64,000 nt of DNA from Qipengyuania flava (GTDB lineage Bacteria; Pseudomonadota; Alphaproteobacteria; Sphingomonadales; Sphingomonadaceae), in NCBI RefSeq assembly GCF_019448255.1, contig NZ_CP080410.1, positions 2,666,001-2,730,000 on the forward strand. The letters run 5' to 3'. Made by a program: the position numbers and the translations under genes. The notes beneath the pieces are model-generated. The model searched no databases. It saw only the letters and a program-made list of their open reading frames with translations, and had not been told where the DNA came from. Shown one piece after another: positions 1 through 9,155 of this stretch. The stretch's first letter is position 1, and each line of letters starts with the position of its first letter.

Positions 1-136
1 GAACGATCCTGTCTGCTGCGCGCACCACGTCGGGATCAGCGGTGACCTTGACCTGGGCACCGACCTTGCGCAGCGCGTTCTCGACCGAGTGGAGGTTACC
101 GGCCCCGTAGTCGATCAGGGCCACGACTTCACCCAC
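1..136 (-). CDS. hisH: HisH, glutamine amidotransferase subunit of imidazole glycerol phosphate synthase (N-terminal part only)
   Basis: Partial gene running off the left edge. HisH supplies ammonia to HisF in the fifth step of histidine biosynthesis. The visible 45 codons hold the class-I amidotransferase opening, [17 protein letters not shown], typical of HisH. I chose a GTG start at 136 because it overlaps the hisB stop, implying translational coupling; a second in-frame GTG at 124 would give the shorter start just before ALIDYG. The catalytic Cys-His-Glu triad lies beyond the window, so only the family call is supported. Confidence 0.85.
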   Translation of the reverse strand, partial: MGEVVALIDYGAGNLHSVENALRKVGAQVKVTADPDVVRAADRIV

Positions 137-722
137 CGAGCTGCCCCTTGGTGCTGGGAATTGCCCCGCCCTTGCGCGGGTCGATCTCGCAGGCGATCCG
201 CATCGCGCGGGCGAAGCCCTTGTAGATGCTCTCGCAAATGTGGTGGTTGTTGGTGCCGTAGAGCAGCTCGATATGCAGCGTGAGGCCACAGGTCTGCGCG
301 ACCGAGTGGAACCAGTGCTCGATCAGCTCGGTGTCCCATTCGCCGAGCTTTTCCTGGCTGAAGCCCGCCTTCCATACGAAATAGGGGCGCCCCGAAATGT
401 CGAGCGCCACGCGTGCGAGCGTTTCGTCCATGGGCGAATAGGCGCTGCCGTAGCGCGCGATCCCGCCCTTGTCGCCGAGCGCCTGCGAAAGCGCCTGCCC
501 CAGCGCAAGCGCGCTGTCTTCGGTCGTGTGGTGCTGGTCGACATGCAGGTCGCCATCGACTTTCATCGTCACGTCGATCAGCGAATGCTTGGAGAACTGT
601 TCGACCATATGGTCGAGAAAGCCGATGCCGGTGGAGACATCATATGTGCCCGTCCCGTCGAGATTGACCTCGACCAGGATCTTGGTTTCCGCAGTGTTTC
701 GCTCGATACGGCCTGTACGCAT
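129..722 (-). CDS. hisB: Imidazoleglycerol-phosphate dehydratase HisB
   Basis: Monofunctional 197-aa dehydratase that converts imidazole glycerol phosphate to imidazole acetol phosphate in histidine synthesis. Manganese-binding signatures are present: FLDHM (35-39), DQHHTTED (62-69) and NNHHICES (158-165), the paired H-x-x-x-E/HH motifs of the family. An in-frame upstream Met would add 23 low-complexity residues; I start at Met722 because the conserved fold begins with RTGRIERNT. The stop overlaps the hisH start, so the two belong to one minus-strand his operon. It diverges from sspB across a 114-bp gap. Confidence 0.97.
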   Translation of the reverse strand: MRTGRIERNTAETKILVEVNLDGTGTYDVSTGIGFLDHMVEQFSKHSLIDVTMKVDGDLHVDQHHTTEDSALALGQALSQALGDKGGIARYGSAYSPMDETLARVALDISGRPYFVWKAGFSQEKLGEWDTELIEHWFHSVAQTCGLTLHIELLYGTNNHHICESIYKGFARAMRIACEIDPRKGGAIPSTKGQLGG

Positions 723-836
723 GGCTGCCCCGCTAGAGGGCGAGCGCCGAGCGTGCAAGAAATTGCGCCTTCGTGCAGGGTAAAGCCGCACTTAAAGCGC
801 TTGACCCCGCAAGCCCGCACCGCCACCTAGCGGGGC

Positions 837-1340
837 ATGAGCGACGAGACGCCCGACAGCCTGATCCCTTACGATTCCATCGTGCAGGAAGCCCTGCGTG
901 CCGTGGTCGGCCGGGTATTGGGCGAAATCGAACAGGGCGGCGGCGAGCTGCCCGGCGCGCACCATTTCTACATCACTTTCAAGACCCACGCCCCGGGCGT
1001 GTCGATCCCGGCGAACCTGCGCGAGCGGTTCCCCGACGAGATGACGATCGTGCTGCAGAACAAGTTCTGGAACCTCAACGTGCGCGAGGACGGCTTTGCG
1101 GTCGGCCTGTCGTTCAACCAGGTCCCGGCAGAGCTCGACATTCCCTACGCCGCGATCACCCAGTTCGTCGATCCGGCGGTCGATTTCGGACTCCAGTTCC
1201 AGGCGACCGTGGCCGACATGGCCCCTGCCCCGACCGAACATCCCGACAACGACGGTTCGGAACAGGGCGATGAGGACGGCGTTAAAGGGGCAGACGACGG
1301 TTCGAACGTCGTGACGGTCGACTTCGGCCGCAAGAAGTAA
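837..1340 (+). CDS. sspB: ClpXP adaptor protein SspB (alphaproteobacterial type)
   Basis: A 167-aa stringent starvation protein B homologue. SspB binds ssrA-tagged proteins from stalled ribosomes and tethers them to ClpX for degradation. Residues 1-115 form the substrate-binding fold (for example HFYITFKTHAPGV and PDEMTIVLQ), followed by an acidic flexible linker and a C-terminal tail VVTVDFGRKK that fits the ClpX-docking motif. It diverges from hisB and is followed 33 bp later by a small unknown gene. Confidence 0.93.
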   Translation: MSDETPDSLIPYDSIVQEALRAVVGRVLGEIEQGGGELPGAHHFYITFKTHAPGVSIPANLRERFPDEMTIVLQNKFWNLNVREDGFAVGLSFNQVPAELDIPYAAITQFVDPAVDFGLQFQATVADMAPAPTEHPDNDGSEQGDEDGVKGADDGSNVVTVDFGRKK

Positions 1341-1373
1341 GCGCCGGGGCGTCCCGGCGAAACGGGGCAAGAC

Positions 1374-1823
1374 ATGGCAAAGCTCGGGCTGACCGACGAA
1401 GAGGCACCCAATCACCTGACCGACTGGGCCGGCGACAAGCTGGAACAGGTGACCGATGATGCCCCTGGCGAAGATGCACCGGTACCGGGTCCGAGCCCCA
1501 ATCCCGCGACCAACCTGCTCATCCACGACATTATGCTGCGCAGCGCTGGGCGCCTTTCGCGCATGGCCGTCGAAAAGGCTGTGCTCGGCCGGCAATACGG
1601 TAAGGACTTTGCAAAGGATGCGGTCGAGAACCGCTCGCTGATCCACGCGATCGCGGCCTACGGCGTCACCAAGGTAGCGACGAAATCGGTACCCGGCGCC
1701 CTGCTGGTGGGATCGGGTCTTGTGTTCAAGGTCCTGTTCGACCGCAGCCAGTCGCGCCGCAAGTCACGCGCGCAGGGCAACCGAACCCTGCGCAAGCAGG
1801 CCAAGCCCGACAGCGCAATCTGA
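1374..1823 (+). CDS. Conserved small protein of unknown function
   Basis: 149 aa, family not recognised. The N-terminal 45 residues are acidic and proline-rich; the middle (about 50-125) is helical with a hydrophobic stretch around SVPGALLVGSGLVFKVLF; the C-terminus is strongly basic (RSQSRRKSR...). This suggests a membrane-associated or nucleic-acid-contacting protein, but nothing decisive is visible. It lies between sspB and gmk on the same strand with short gaps, so co-transcription is plausible. The codon pattern matches its neighbours and supports a real gene. Confidence 0.7.
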   Translation: MAKLGLTDEEAPNHLTDWAGDKLEQVTDDAPGEDAPVPGPSPNPATNLLIHDIMLRSAGRLSRMAVEKAVLGRQYGKDFAKDAVENRSLIHAIAAYGVTKVATKSVPGALLVGSGLVFKVLFDRSQSRRKSRAQGNRTLRKQAKPDSAI

Positions 1824-1879
1824 CGGCAAGCGCGGCTGCGGGGGTTGATTTGGCCGCCCGCCTTGCGGCAACAGCGGTC

Positions 1880-2527
1880 ATGGCCGAATCCACGACCCAA
1901 TCCGACAAGCTTGCCCGCCGGGGCCTCATGTTCATCCTGTCCTCGCCCAGCGGCGCGGGCAAGACGACGATCTCGCGCATGCTGCTCGAGGCCGATGACG
2001 AGATCAAACTTTCCGTCAGCGTAACCACGCGCCCGCCGCGCGAGGGCGAGAAGGACGGCGTGCATTACTATTTCGCCGACGATGCCGAGTTCGACCGCAT
2101 GGTCGAGGAAGACGACTTCTACGAATGGGCACCGGTGTTCGGCCACCGCTACGGCACGCCCAAGGGCCGCATCCGCAACGCGCTGAAGGACGGGCAGGAC
2201 TTCCTGTTCGACATCGACTGGCAGGGCACGCAGCAGCTCTACCAGAAGGACCAGCAGGACGTGGTGCGCGTGTTCATCCTGCCGCCCAGCATCAAGGAAC
2301 TGGAGCGCCGGCTGCGCGGTCGCGGTACCGATAGCGACGAGGTGATCGCCGCCCGCATGGAGCGCGCCCGGGCCGAGATCAGCCACTGGGACGCCTATGA
2401 CTACGTGGTGATCAACGAGGACGTGAACGCCTGCTTCGCCAAGGTGCGCGAGATTTTGAACGCTGAACGCATGAAGCGCCAGCGCCAGACGGGGCTCATC
2501 CCCTTTGTGCGCGAGCTGATGAGCTAG
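1880..2527 (+). CDS. gmk: Guanylate kinase
   Basis: 215-aa cytosolic enzyme phosphorylating GMP to GDP with ATP, in purine salvage and (p)ppGpp metabolism. P-loop SSPSGAGKTT at 21-30; the GMP-binding signature SVTTRPPREGEKDGVHYYF follows; the lid and C-terminal parts are complete, at the usual family length. The ORF extends ten codons upstream, but the ATG at 1880 gives the usual short leader before the P-loop. Its stop overlaps by bases the stop of the convergent SMP-30 gene. Confidence 0.96.
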   Translation: MAESTTQSDKLARRGLMFILSSPSGAGKTTISRMLLEADDEIKLSVSVTTRPPREGEKDGVHYYFADDAEFDRMVEEDDFYEWAPVFGHRYGTPKGRIRNALKDGQDFLFDIDWQGTQQLYQKDQQDVVRVFILPPSIKELERRLRGRGTDSDEVIAARMERARAEISHWDAYDYVVINEDVNACFAKVREILNAERMKRQRQTGLIPFVRELMS

Positions 2528-3420
2528 GGCATTCCAGCGTGCGGGGCAGCGACCCTGCACGCGTATATCCGGCCGGCCTTGTCCTTCGCTGCCTGTTCAC
2601 GGTGCGAGCTTGGCGCGGTGAGCGTGAACAGTGTGCGTCCGTCTGCGCCGCCGAGCATGCAGGCGTAGCAATTGAGACCGTCCGTCTCGACTTGGTCGAG
2701 AACCTCGCCGCCCTCGGCAATGCGAACACAGCGCGGAGCGAGCGGGTCGGCAATCCAGATCGCGCCTTGCGCATCGAGACAGATGCCGTCGGGAACATGC
2801 GGGGCGGTCTCCGCCCAGAGCCGCCGCTTCAATAGCGATCCATCATCGGCAATATCGAAAGCGGTCAGGCGCGCTGCCAGCGTTTCGCCCACGATTAGCG
2901 TCTTGCCATCGGGCGTGATGACCGTTCCATTAGGAAAGCCGAACCGCTCTTCGCCCGCCGCCGAGCGGACGGAGCCATCGGTATCGACAAGCGCGATGGG
3001 CGTGGTCGGGTGATCAGCCAGGACGCTTTCAGGGCCGCGCGCCGTCAGCTCCGCGTCGAGATCGAAGCCGAAATTGCCGACATAGGCCCGGCCCTTGGCA
3101 TCGACGACCATGTCGTTGCACCAGAAGGTCGCTATTCCGGACAGATCGGCATGGCGCTCTAGCCGCCCATCGGGCCAGCGGCGCCAGACTTCCTGCGCCT
3201 GCATCTTGACGAACAGCAGCGAACCGTCGGGCATCCAGCCGAGACCGGAGGATTGCTCCTCGCCGTCGAGCTGGAGCTCGACGCGCATGTCGCCGCCGTC
3301 TTCGCTCACCGAATAGATCCGGTGCGCGTAGAAATCGGAAAACCACAACCGCCCCTCTCGCCATCGCGGGCCTTCGGCAAAATGGATACCGTCGGCAACG
3401 AGGCGCAAGGGGCGGGTCAT
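2524..3420 (-). CDS. SMP-30/gluconolactonase/LRE family protein
   Basis: 298-aa six-bladed beta-propeller lactonase. The divalent-metal ligands expected for SMP-30 are visible: Glu16 (AEGPRW), Asn102 (FWCNDMVVD), Asn164 (FPNGTV) and Asp211 (PDGICLDAQG). Members hydrolyse sugar lactones or other cyclic esters; the true substrate cannot be read from sequence. It is the last gene of a minus-strand operon with an SDR and two acyl-CoA dehydrogenases, 12 bp after the SDR stop, so it may open a lactone formed in that catabolic route. Confidence 0.88.
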   Translation of the reverse strand: MTRPLRLVADGIHFAEGPRWREGRLWFSDFYAHRIYSVSEDGGDMRVELQLDGEEQSSGLGWMPDGSLLFVKMQAQEVWRRWPDGRLERHADLSGIATFWCNDMVVDAKGRAYVGNFGFDLDAELTARGPESVLADHPTTPIALVDTDGSVRSAAGEERFGFPNGTVITPDGKTLIVGETLAARLTAFDIADDGSLLKRRLWAETAPHVPDGICLDAQGAIWIADPLAPRCVRIAEGGEVLDQVETDGLNCYACMLGGADGRTLFTLTAPSSHREQAAKDKAGRIYACRVAAPHAGMP

Positions 3421-3432
3421 GGCGTTACTCCA

Positions 3433-4227
3433 TTAGGGCTGGGCGAAGTGGCTCGGCAGCAGCGCGTTGACGATGCCGCCATCCACGGTGAGCGTCTCGC
3501 CGATCGTGTAGTCGCCGGCGCGGCTGGCGAGATAGACAGCGGTGCCGCCCATATCGAACTTGTCGCCCACGCGCTTGCTGGGGATGCCGGCAGCAGAGGC
3601 TTCCTCATGGTCGCGCGCGGCGCGGTTCATGCTCGAAGGGAAGGCGCCCGGCGCAAGGCTGGTCACGTAGATGTGATCCTTCACCAGGCGAGCCGCCATG
3701 CGGCGCGTCAGGTGGATCAGCGCGGCCTTCGAGGCCTGGTAGCTGTAGGTCTCCCACGGATTGACGCGCTGGCCGTCGATCGAGGTGATATTGATCACCT
3801 TGCCCGGCTGGTCCGCGCTGGCGGCAGCGGTCAGCAGCTTGTGCAGCTTCTGGGTCAGGAAGAACGGCGTCTTGACGTTCAGGTCCATCACCTTGTCCCA
3901 GCCGGCTTCGGGGAACTCGAGGTAGTCGACACCCCAGGCCGCGCCAGCGTTGTTGACGAGGATGTCGAGCTTGCTTTCGCGGCTCGACAGCTCTTCCACG
4001 AGGTTTTCGATCCCCTCGATGGTCGAAAGGTCGCCCTGGATGCCGATCACGCGGTCACCCAGCTCGGCGCAGGTTTCCTCGATCTCGTGGATCTTTCGCG
4101 CGCTGATGTAGACGCGCTCGATCCCGGCGGCGAGGAAGCCTTCGACGATCATCTTGCCGATGCCGCGGCTGCCGCCGGTCACCAGCGCTACCCGGCCCTT
4201 GAGGCTGAACAGGTCTTCAAGTGTCAT
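3433..4227 (-). CDS. SDR family oxidoreductase
   Basis: 264-aa classical short-chain dehydrogenase/reductase. Cofactor motif TGGSRGIG at 17-24, NNAG at 92-95, and an Asn117-Ser149-Tyr163-Lys167 catalytic tetrad (YQASK). The Arg at the end of beta-2 (ISARK) hints at NADP(H) preference. It lies third in an operon behind two acyl-CoA dehydrogenases, consistent with a 3-hydroxyacyl-CoA or hydroxy-lipid oxidation step; the substrate is inferred from context only. Confidence 0.92.
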   Translation of the reverse strand: MTLEDLFSLKGRVALVTGGSRGIGKMIVEGFLAAGIERVYISARKIHEIEETCAELGDRVIGIQGDLSTIEGIENLVEELSSRESKLDILVNNAGAAWGVDYLEFPEAGWDKVMDLNVKTPFFLTQKLHKLLTAAASADQPGKVINITSIDGQRVNPWETYSYQASKAALIHLTRRMAARLVKDHIYVTSLAPGAFPSSMNRAARDHEEASAAGIPSKRVGDKFDMGGTAVYLASRAGDYTIGETLTVDGGIVNALLPSHFAQP

Positions 4228-4243
4228 AATATAAATCTCCTGC

Positions 4244-5383
4244 TCAGTAGCCGCTCATTTCGGCGACGCGGCCGGCGTGGTAATATTGGTCGCCGAGGAA
4301 TTCCTGCAGCGCACGGTCGCGCTTCATGTAAAGTCCGATGTCGTATTCGTCGGTCATGCCGATGCCGCCATGCATCTGCACGCCTTCGCGCACGGCAAGG
4401 CCCGCCACCTTGGCGACCTTCGCCTTGGCGACCGATGCCATGAGGTCGGCCTTTTCGCTGCCGCCATCGACCAGCTGGGCCGCCTTCACGGTCACTGCAC
4501 GGGCGATCTCGACTTCGGAATAGAGGTGCGAGGCACGGTGCTGCAGCGCCTGGAATTCGCCGATGATCTTGCCGAACTGCTTGCGCTGCTTGATGTAGTC
4601 GACGGTCATGTCCATCGCGCCGCGGGCAACGCCCACGCCTTCCGCTGCCGAGCCGACCCGGCCCGCCACCAGCATGGCGTTGAGCACATCGCGCCCGCCA
4701 TCGACTTCGCCGATCACGGCGTCCCCGTCGAGCTCGACGCCATCGAAGGTGATGTGGCTGGCCATCGAGCTGTCGACCAGGCGCACACTGTCGTGGCTCA
4801 TGCCGCTTGCGTCCTGCGGAACGGCGAAAAGCGTCACACCGTCGGCATCGTCATCGCTGCCCGACGTGCGCGCAGCCACCACGATCATCTCGCTCGACGC
4901 GCCGTAGACCACGAAGTCCTTCTTGCCCGAAAGCTTGAAGCCGTTGCCCGACTTTTCGGCCTTGCAGGCTATGCGTTCGGGGCGGTGCTTGCGGCCTTCG
5001 TCGATGGCCACGCCATAGACCTTGTCGCCCGACAGGAGGTCCGGCAGCCAGCGGCCCTTCACGTCGTTGCTGCCGTGCTTCAACGCCGTGGCGGCGAGCA
5101 CGGAGGAGGACAGGAACGGCGAGGGTGTCAGGTTGCGCCCGATTTCCTCGAGCACGATGTTTGCCTCTACCTGGCCCATGCCGAGGCCGCCATCGTCTTC
5201 ATCGACCAGCATGCCGGTGAAGCCCATTTCGGCGAACTGCTTCCACAGGGCGTGGCCGAAACCGTCCTTGCAATTGCGGTCGCGCCAGTGGCGCAGCTGG
5301 TTCTTGATCGAGCCTTCCTCGGCCATGAAGGCAGAGGCGGTGTCGGCCAGCATCGTCTGGTCGTCGTCGTAATAGAGGGGCAT
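4244..5383 (-). CDS. Acyl-CoA dehydrogenase family protein (smaller subunit type)
   Basis: 379-aa FAD-dependent acyl-CoA dehydrogenase. The N-terminal helical domain, middle beta domain and C-terminal helices are complete, with RKQFGKIIGEFQALQHR and the late GGIGMTDEYDIG motif. In the classical catalytic-base region the glutamate is not obvious, as in heteromeric steroid/terpenoid-type ACADs where only one partner carries it. It starts 3 bp after the stop of a second ACAD, so the two may form a heteromeric enzyme; this is inference from pairing. Confidence 0.9.
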   Translation of the reverse strand: MPLYYDDDQTMLADTASAFMAEEGSIKNQLRHWRDRNCKDGFGHALWKQFAEMGFTGMLVDEDDGGLGMGQVEANIVLEEIGRNLTPSPFLSSSVLAATALKHGSNDVKGRWLPDLLSGDKVYGVAIDEGRKHRPERIACKAEKSGNGFKLSGKKDFVVYGASSEMIVVAARTSGSDDDADGVTLFAVPQDASGMSHDSVRLVDSSMASHITFDGVELDGDAVIGEVDGGRDVLNAMLVAGRVGSAAEGVGVARGAMDMTVDYIKQRKQFGKIIGEFQALQHRASHLYSEVEIARAVTVKAAQLVDGGSEKADLMASVAKAKVAKVAGLAVREGVQMHGGIGMTDEYDIGLYMKRDRALQEFLGDQYYHAGRVAEMSGY

Positions 5384-5386
5384 CGA

Positions 5387-6571
5387 TCAGGCTCCCGGCA
5401 GGTCAAGAATGCGTTTGGAAATGACGTTGAGCATGACTTCGGACGTGCCGCCTTCGATGCTGTTCGCCTTGGTGCGCAGCCAGTTGCGCGAGGGCTTGCC
5501 CCCGCTCGTTTCTTCGCTTTCCCACTCGAGCGCGTGGCTGCCGCCCGCCGCCATGATCAGCTCGTGGCGGCGCTTGTTCAGCTCGGTGCCGGCGTATTTC
5601 ATCATGTTCGGCTGCGCAGGATGCGCCTTGCCGACCTTGATCTCGTCGAGGAACTTCTCGCCCATTGCACCATAGGCGAGCGCGTCAACATCGAACTGCG
5701 CCAGTTCAGCGCGCAGCACGGGATCGATCTCGCCGTTGGCGCGTGTCAGCGCAGCACCGATCGTGCCGGTGTTGCCGCCGTCGGCGCCCGAGATCATCTC
5801 GCGTTCGTGGCCGAGCAGGTATTTCGCCACATCCCAGCCGCGGTTCACCTCGCCGACCTGTGCCGGGATGTCCTCGCCATAGCTCTTGGGCACCTTCACA
5901 TCGTCGAAGAAGGTTTCACAGAAGGGCGAACTGCCGCTGATCAGCAGGATCGGCTTGGTCGACACGCCTTCGCTCGCCATGTCGTACAGCATGAAGGTGA
6001 TGCCCTGGTACTTGTTGTCCTTGTCGGTGCGGACCAGGCAAAAGATCCAGTCGGCCTTGTCGGCGTAGGAGGTCCAGATCTTCTGGCCGTTGACGACCCA
6101 GTGGTCGCCCTTGTCTTCACCGAAGGTCTGCAGGCTCACGAGGTCCGAGCCGCTACCCGGCTCCGAGTAACCCTGGCACCAGCGGATTTCGCCGCGGGCG
6201 ATTTCGTTGAGGAAGCGCTGCTTCTGGCCTTCGGTGCCGAAGTGCAGCAGCGCCGGGCCGAGCATCCAGATGCCGAAGCTCGACAGCGGCGGGCGCGCTC
6301 CGATGGCAGCCATTTCCTGGCGCAGCACCTTGGCTTCGGCCGGCGAAAGGCCGGCGCCGCCGTATTCCTTGGGCCATGCGGGAACCGTGTAGCCCTTGTC
6401 GCGGCAGACCTCGAACCAGGCCTTCTGCGCATCGTTCTTGAACGTCGCCTTGCGGCCGCCCCAGTAAATGTCGTCCTCGTCGCGGACGGGCTCGCGCATT
6501 TCGGGCGGGCAATTGGCTTCGAGCCACGCGCGGGTTTCTGCGCGGAAGGCTTCCAGGTCGCTGTCGGACAT
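5387..6571 (-). CDS. Acyl-CoA dehydrogenase family protein (partner subunit)
   Basis: 394-aa acyl-CoA dehydrogenase, first gene of a four-gene minus-strand operon. It shows the FAD/substrate region WCQGYSEPGSGSDL, the VNGQKIWTSYA strand and the C-terminal SIEGGTSEVMLNVISKRIL signature. It catalyses alpha,beta-desaturation of an acyl-CoA; the chain or ring substrate is unknown. Adjacent paralogues of this kind often act together on branched or polycyclic acyl-CoAs. It diverges from an SDR gene over a 179-bp region with candidate operators. Confidence 0.92.
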   Translation of the reverse strand: MSDSDLEAFRAETRAWLEANCPPEMREPVRDEDDIYWGGRKATFKNDAQKAWFEVCRDKGYTVPAWPKEYGGAGLSPAEAKVLRQEMAAIGARPPLSSFGIWMLGPALLHFGTEGQKQRFLNEIARGEIRWCQGYSEPGSGSDLVSLQTFGEDKGDHWVVNGQKIWTSYADKADWIFCLVRTDKDNKYQGITFMLYDMASEGVSTKPILLISGSSPFCETFFDDVKVPKSYGEDIPAQVGEVNRGWDVAKYLLGHEREMISGADGGNTGTIGAALTRANGEIDPVLRAELAQFDVDALAYGAMGEKFLDEIKVGKAHPAQPNMMKYAGTELNKRRHELIMAAGGSHALEWESEETSGGKPSRNWLRTKANSIEGGTSEVMLNVISKRILDLPGA

Positions 6572-6606
6572 GATCCGAATCCTCTCTCTTTTGAAGCTGC
6601 GGTATG

Positions 6607-6680
6607 TTGACGCTTACGTTAGGGCGATTCGTGGGGGACGCGCAAGGCCGTCCGCGACGGCCCGCATTGCCGTAACGTCA
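6607..6680. promoter_or_regulatory. Pair of related candidate operator sites between divergent catabolic genes
   Basis: In the region between the acyl-CoA dehydrogenase operon and the SDR gene, TTGACGCTTACGTTA lies at 6607-6621, and CGTAACGTCA at 6671-6680 reads TGACGTTACG on the other strand. The shared TGACG..TTACG core resembles the partly palindromic GACG/ACGT sites bound by regulators of acyl-CoA or branched-chain catabolism (for example LiuR-type MerR proteins). No regulator gene is adjacent, so this is only a candidate. Confidence 0.35.
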
Positions 6681-6750
6681 GCCGGAATGCGTTGACGCCG
6701 CGGTACGCTCGCCTAAGCTTGCGGCGGAGAAATTCGGGGAGAGAGTAGGC

Positions 6751-7626
6751 ATGCGATTCTCGGGCAAGACCGTGGTCATCACGGGTGCGGCGTCGGGTAT
6801 TGGCGCAGCGGCAACCGCCTTGTTTGCAAGCGAAGGCGCGACCGTTTTTGCAAGCGATATCGACGCCGAAGGCGGCGCCAGGCTCGCGGCAGAAACCGAG
6901 GGCGACGTGCGCTTTGCCGAATGCAACGTGTGCTCGCCCGAAGCGATCAAGGCGCTGATGGACCGTGCCGCCGAAGAAACCGGCGGGATCGACACGGTCT
7001 TCAACAACGCGGGTGCAGGCGGTGCGCGGCCGGACATTTCCGAGATCGAGCCCGATGAGTGGGACCTTACCATGGACCTGCTGCTGCGCTCGGTAGCGAT
7101 GGGCATCCGCTACGCCGTGCCGCATATGAAGGGGCGGCCCAGCACGAAGAATGGGGGCGCGAGCATCGTCAACGTGTCGAGCGTTGCCGCCGTCGGCCCC
7201 GGCTATTCGCCGACCGCCTACGCCGTAGCCAAGGCGGGTGTCCTGCATCTGACCAAGTGCGCGGCGACCGACCTTGCACAGCACGGCATCCGTGTGAACG
7301 CTGTGCAGCCCGGCTTCATCAACACCAACATCTTCACCGCCACGCTCGAAATCCCCGAGGAGATCAAGGAGCAGGCCAAGGCGATGATCGCACAGATGTC
7401 GTCCAACGCGCAGCCGGTTGCGCGCGGCGGCCAGCCGATCGACATCGCCAACGCGGTTGCCTTCCTTGCCAGCGAAGCGGCCGGCTTTGTCACCGGAACC
7501 TCGATGATCGTCGACGGGGGCCTGACGCTCGGCCCCCGGCACAGCTGGGATCCGGAAGAAGGCGGCGCGTTCGAAGCGCTGCTCGCGCTTGAAGAACAGG
7601 TAAAAGCGGCGCAGCAAAACGCCTGA
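6751..7626 (+). CDS. SDR family oxidoreductase
   Basis: 291-aa classical SDR. TGAASGIG at 11-18, NNAG at 85-88, Ser143/144, Tyr157 and Lys161 (YAVAK) form the active site; Asp36 (FASDID) after beta-2 suggests NAD preference. The tail beyond about residue 250 is longer than usual. Its TGA overlaps the ATG of the downstream MFS transporter, so the two are translationally coupled. Likely oxidises a hydroxyl group in the same catabolic route; substrate unknown. Confidence 0.92.
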   Translation: MRFSGKTVVITGAASGIGAAATALFASEGATVFASDIDAEGGARLAAETEGDVRFAECNVCSPEAIKALMDRAAEETGGIDTVFNNAGAGGARPDISEIEPDEWDLTMDLLLRSVAMGIRYAVPHMKGRPSTKNGGASIVNVSSVAAVGPGYSPTAYAVAKAGVLHLTKCAATDLAQHGIRVNAVQPGFINTNIFTATLEIPEEIKEQAKAMIAQMSSNAQPVARGGQPIDIANAVAFLASEAAGFVTGTSMIVDGGLTLGPRHSWDPEEGGAFEALLALEEQVKAAQQNA

Positions 7627-9062
7627 TGCCTTTCGTCACCGGTCCCCTGCCGCAGCGCCTGAAGATCATCCACGGCTTTGGCGCCGTCGCTTTCGGCGTA
7701 AAGGATTCCGGCTTCAGCTTCTTCCTGCTGATTTTCTACAACCAGGCGCTCGGCATGGACGCCGGCGCGGTCAGCCTTGCGCTGGCCCTGGCGCTGCTCA
7801 TCGACGCCTTTGTCGACCCCCTGCTCGGCAATCTGTCCGACCGCACCTGGTCGCGCTGGGGGCGCCGCCTCCCGTGGCTCTACGCCGCACCCATTCCGCT
7901 GGCCTTTGCCTGGGTGCTGATGTGGCACCCGCCCGGCGGCGGCACGCCGAGCTTCTGGGAGCTGCTCGCGATTGCGGTCTCGGTGCGCGTGCTGCTTTCG
8001 GCCTGCGAAGTCCCCTCGGTCAGCCTGCTGCCGGAAATCACAGCCGATTACGACGATCGCACCACGCTGTTTCGCTACCGCTACCTGTTCGGCTGGTGCG
8101 GCGGGCTGGTGATGATGGTCCTTGCCTATTTCGTGTTCATGCCGGGGGCCGAAGGGCTTTTGCAGCCCGATGGGTACTTCTGGTTCGGGCTGGTCGGGGC
8201 GATCCTCATGGTCATCTCCGTGCTTGGGTCCGCGCTGGGCCAGCACAGCCTTGTCGCCGGCTATCCCGAGACCCGCCCGCCGCCCTTTAGCTGGCGCGGT
8301 GCCTTTGGCGAGATCTTCGACGCCTTTAGCGAACGCGCCTTCCTGATCTTCGCGGCCGGCGCATTGGCCGCCTACATCAGCCAGGGCCTGACCTTCTCGC
8401 TGACCAATTACGTCAACATCTTCGTATGGCAGTTCGATACGACCGAGCTGCGCATCTTCCCGGTGATCCTGTTCCTGTCGGTGATCGCGATGTTCTTCAT
8501 CGTCGGGCCGATGCACCGCCGCTGGGGCAAGCCGAAAAGCGCGGTCATCGGCGCGATCGGGTCCTTCGCAGTGGTCGGCACGCCCTTCATGCTGTTTCTT
8601 GCTGGCTTCTGGCCCGAAGTCGGCTCCCCCGCGAGCGCGGCCGCGTTCTACAGCTTCCTGTTCGTGTCCAACACGCTGGGCGTGGTCGTCATGATCTCGG
8701 CCAGTTCGATGATAGCCGAGATCGTCGAGGCCTATCAGGAGCGCACCGGGCGCCGGGCGGAAGGCAGTTTCTATTCCGGCAATTGGTTCGTCCAGAAATG
8801 CGCCACCGGCGGGGGTATCCTGCTGGGCGGCCAGGTGATTGCCCTGTCGAACCTGCCCGCCGGCGCCTCCCCCGAAACCGTGTCCCCCGATGTCGTGAGC
8901 ACGATCATCTGGCTCTATTGCGGATCGATCAGCGTGCTGGGCTGCATTGCCGCCTTCTGGCTTGGCCGTTTCCCGATCGACCGGGCCCAGCACGAAGCCC
9001 GCCTGGCCGCGCTCGATGCCGCCGCGCGCGCCGATGTCGACGCCGCCGTCACGCCGCCCTGA
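7626..9062 (+). CDS. MFS transporter, glycoside-pentoside-hexuronide (GPH)-like
   Basis: 478-aa polytopic inner-membrane protein with about twelve hydrophobic segments. The opening (FGAVAFGVKDSGF...) and the loop DAFVDPLLGNLSDRTWSRWGRRLPW match the GPH cation symporter group of the major facilitator superfamily. Relatives in sphingomonads are often beside lipid or steroid catabolism genes. It overlaps the SDR stop by one base, implying a shared function, probably substrate uptake; substrate not determinable. Confidence 0.88.
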   Translation: MPFVTGPLPQRLKIIHGFGAVAFGVKDSGFSFFLLIFYNQALGMDAGAVSLALALALLIDAFVDPLLGNLSDRTWSRWGRRLPWLYAAPIPLAFAWVLMWHPPGGGTPSFWELLAIAVSVRVLLSACEVPSVSLLPEITADYDDRTTLFRYRYLFGWCGGLVMMVLAYFVFMPGAEGLLQPDGYFWFGLVGAILMVISVLGSALGQHSLVAGYPETRPPPFSWRGAFGEIFDAFSERAFLIFAAGALAAYISQGLTFSLTNYVNIFVWQFDTTELRIFPVILFLSVIAMFFIVGPMHRRWGKPKSAVIGAIGSFAVVGTPFMLFLAGFWPEVGSPASAAAFYSFLFVSNTLGVVVMISASSMIAEIVEAYQERTGRRAEGSFYSGNWFVQKCATGGGILLGGQVIALSNLPAGASPETVSPDVVSTIIWLYCGSISVLGCIAAFWLGRFPIDRAQHEARLAALDAAARADVDAAVTPP

Positions 9063-9155
9063 TGGCGCGGCCCACCCGATTTACACTTGGCGCGAGCGCG
9101 CAGCCGTGCCAGTTTCCTGAAGCAACGGAATCAAAGAGAGAAGAGGACGAATACG

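Noticed and set aside
4277-6610. A 777-codon plus-strand frame over the two acyl-CoA dehydrogenases
   Set aside because: Antisense to two well-supported FAD enzymes with intact motifs; no recognisable domain in the translated string.
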